Assembly (NCBI GenBank): GCA_937132145.1
Contig: CAKZNY010000362.1
Coordinates: 1 to 6,263 of the forward strand
DNA length: 6,263 nucleotides
Reading direction: 5' to 3'
DNA from: an uncultured Paracoccaceae bacterium
Lineage (GTDB): Bacteria > Pseudomonadota > Alphaproteobacteria > Rhodobacterales > Rhodobacteraceae
The notes beneath the pieces are model-generated. The model searched no databases, was not told the DNA's origin, and saw only the letters and a list, made by a program, of their open reading frames with translations. The position numbers and the translations under genes are program-made. This document shows positions 5,442 to 6,263 of the stretch, piece after piece (positions within the stretch are counted from its first letter, which is position 1; the number at the start of each line of letters is the position of its first letter).

Positions 5442-5734
5442 GGTTTCACCGCCCTGGTCGCGAAAAAAGCCGATGCCTTGTGCAAAATCTCCACTTCCTC
5501 AGCCAGACGCTTGTTTTCTTTGCGAAGACGGGCCAATTCAGTCGCATCCGCCTTCTGACGACGCTTGGCTTCTGCTGAACCAAAAGCCTCAATCTCAAGT
5601 CGCCACGTCTTCAACTGTGTTCCCGTAATCCCCAGCTCGCTCGATACGCTACCTTGCGTGGCTCCAGGTTCATAAAGCATCTCAACCGCTGCCGCCTTAT
5701 AATCGTCTGTATATTTCCGTCGATGTTGTACCAT
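5438..5734 (-). CDS. IS3-family transposase OrfA (HTH protein)
   Basis: OrfA is the DNA-binding half of the IS3 transposase and recognises the terminal repeats. The 98-residue product starts at the ATG at 5734 with AAGGGG upstream. It shows the HTH_Tnp_1-type fold: RRKYTDDYKAAAVEML (5-20), then the second helices around SVSSELGITGTQLKTWRLEI (30-49). A leucine-zipper-like stretch follows (ELARLRKENKRLAEEVEILH, about 66-85), as is usual in IS3 OrfA for multimerisation. The end ASAFFATRAVKP overlaps orfB, and the stop TGA shares bases with the orfB ATG. It appears intact, so it could still be made and might act as a repressor or inhibitor of related copies, as known for some IS3 OrfA proteins. 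Confidence 0.93.
   Translation of the reverse strand: MVQHRRKYTDDYKAAAVEMLYEPGATQGSVSSELGITGTQLKTWRLEIEAFGSAEAKRRQKADATELARLRKENKRLAEEVEILHKASAFFATRAVKP
5462..5468 (-). promoter_or_regulatory. Putative -1 programmed frameshift site T TTT TTC
   Basis: On the minus strand the heptamer TTTTTTC is phased as T TTT TTC in the orfA frame. A -1 slip there leads without a stop through RDQGGET into the orfB ATG and onward, which is the way IS3-family elements make the OrfAB fusion transposase. The site lies about 20 bases before the orfA stop. In this copy the fusion would still be cut short by the orfB frameshift. Confidence 0.65.
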
Positions 5735-5750
5735 TTTGTGCCCCTTTCAT

Positions 5751-5777
5751 GGACAGGGGTAAAGTACCCCAGTGTCC
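5751..5777. repeat. Inverted repeat between the IS end and orfA
   Basis: GGGGTA (5756-5761) and TACCCC (5765-5770) pair around AAG. The stem continues through GGACA (5751-5755) and TGTCC (5773-5777) with a bulge of AG. On an mRNA entering from outside the element this hairpin would lie just before the orfA ribosome site. Similar structures in some IS elements limit transposase expression from external promoters; that role is inferred here. Confidence 0.6.
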
Positions 5778-5797
5778 GGGAACAGGGACGAAGTCCA
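5771..5797. repeat. IS terminal inverted repeat, orfA side
   Basis: It is the reverse complement partner of 4464-4490 (23 of 27 matches). Its inner 7 bases overlap the hairpin upstream of orfA. The IS ends at A5797. Confidence 0.9.
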
Positions 5798-6263
5798 CTC
5801 TTGGTGAAAGTCCGGTTGAACCATTTGCTAAGTTTGTCGCCGTAGCCATGCTTTTGACTGTAGGTGTAGTCTGGGAACAGCCGATCATGTCCCTGTGCCT
5901 GTAGACGTACGTGGTAATCAAGTAGGCCAAGTTCAATGAGGCGGCTGTGAACTGGCACCCTGCGCTGAGCCGCTGAGGATTTGAGGCGTTTGGTGTCTTC
6001 GCCTTCCTCGGTGAAGTCGAACAACCAAGTCCCATCCTCCTGTCTGATGTCCTTAAGCTGCAACTGACACACTTCGTTCAAACGTGCGCCCGTGAACATC
6101 GCTATTAGTGTTGCCCAGCGATGGTTCTCTTTCTTGTAGAACTTGCTGCACGGGTCGGTGAGCGCAATATACACTTTGCTCAAGGCTTCCTTCGTGAAAG
6201 CGGTGCGTTCCTTTGCTCCGCCTGCCTTCTTGGCAACTTTCAATCCGTCGAACAGCGCCTCGA
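5798..6263 (-). pseudogene. Tyrosine recombinase (phage-type integrase) fragment, C-terminus removed by the IS
   Basis: Read on the minus strand from the right edge, the frame is open through EALFDGLKVAKKAGG, so the TTG at 6243 is internal and the gene begins outside the window. The catalytic-domain start is clear: box I ATLIAMFTGARLNEVCQLQL with the first catalytic Arg, and then the beta-hairpin region TKRLKSSAAQRRVPVHSRLI, which probably holds the catalytic Lys. The segments RLFPDYTYS and SKWFNRTFTKSGL follow, typical of prophage and genomic-island integrases. The IS starts there, just before the expected HSLRHT box. The His-x-x-Arg, second His and Tyr nucleophile are therefore lost and the product cannot recombine DNA. 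The open frame continuing to 5611 is read-through into the IS. The gene suggests that an integrated element lies, or once lay, to the right. Confidence 0.9.

Larger units (their letters stand above)
4464..5797 (-). mobile_element. IS3-family insertion sequence, 1334 bp, transposase broken
   Basis: The element is bounded by 27-bp terminal inverted repeats that begin TGGACTTCGT and end in CA, as IS3-family elements do. It carries orfA (5438-5734) and orfB (4504-5441), overlapping at ATGA on the minus strand with orfB in the -1 frame, and orfB has a DD35E triad. Size and organisation fit the IS3 family; I cannot assign the subgroup. The flanking trinucleotides are CCG and CTC (four bases: GCCG and CTCT), so no target-site duplication is seen, and each flank carries a fragment of a different gene. 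orfB is frameshifted, so the copy is probably not autonomous. Confidence 0.93.

Noticed and set aside
5611..5797. C-terminal part of the integrase frame inside the IS
   Set aside because: These codons are read-through into the IS end and the antisense of orfA. They do not show the HxxR or Tyr boxes of tyrosine recombinases.

Overview
The window looks like a chromosomal stretch from an alphaproteobacterium, most likely of the Rhodobacterales. The S6, S18, L9 and ACP sequences are close to the forms I recall from that group: L9 has a long acidic C-terminal tail, and S6 has the N-terminus ALYEHVFISRQDLSNAQAEG. Base composition is moderate, not the very high GC of many relatives. This is recognition from memory, not a database search.

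Layout. Positions 1-1897 are on the minus strand. The cluster rpsF-rpsR-rplI (ribosomal proteins S6, S18, L9) ends in a clear intrinsic terminator. A PAP2-family membrane phosphatase follows and runs off the left edge. Positions 1898-2157 form a divergent intergenic region with the candidate rpsF promoter and a foldable rpsF leader. Positions 2158-4365 are on the plus strand and hold part of the type II fatty-acid synthesis cluster: fabD (malonyl transfer to ACP), fabG (ketoacyl-ACP reduction) and acpP (the carrier both enzymes act on). Between fabD and fabG lies a perfect 25-bp inverted pair of REP-like palindromes that ends directly against the fabG ribosome binding site. acpP has its own likely promoter, a strongly structured leader and a terminator.

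From 4382 the window becomes accessory DNA. A GNAT acetyltransferase gene starts normally but is cut after 27 codons by an IS3-family insertion sequence (4464-5797). This IS has 27-bp imperfect terminal inverted repeats, an intact orfA and an orfB broken by an apparent 38-bp hairpin-containing insertion. Its other end cuts a tyrosine-recombinase (phage-type integrase) gene just before its HxxR box. The two flanks show no target-site duplication and carry unrelated gene fragments, so the IS probably marks a deletion or rearrangement junction rather than a simple insertion.

I do not see a new multi-gene system. The items most worth a second look are the REP pair at the fabG start, the IS junction, the small palindromic insert inside orfB, and the structured leaders of rpsF and acpP.
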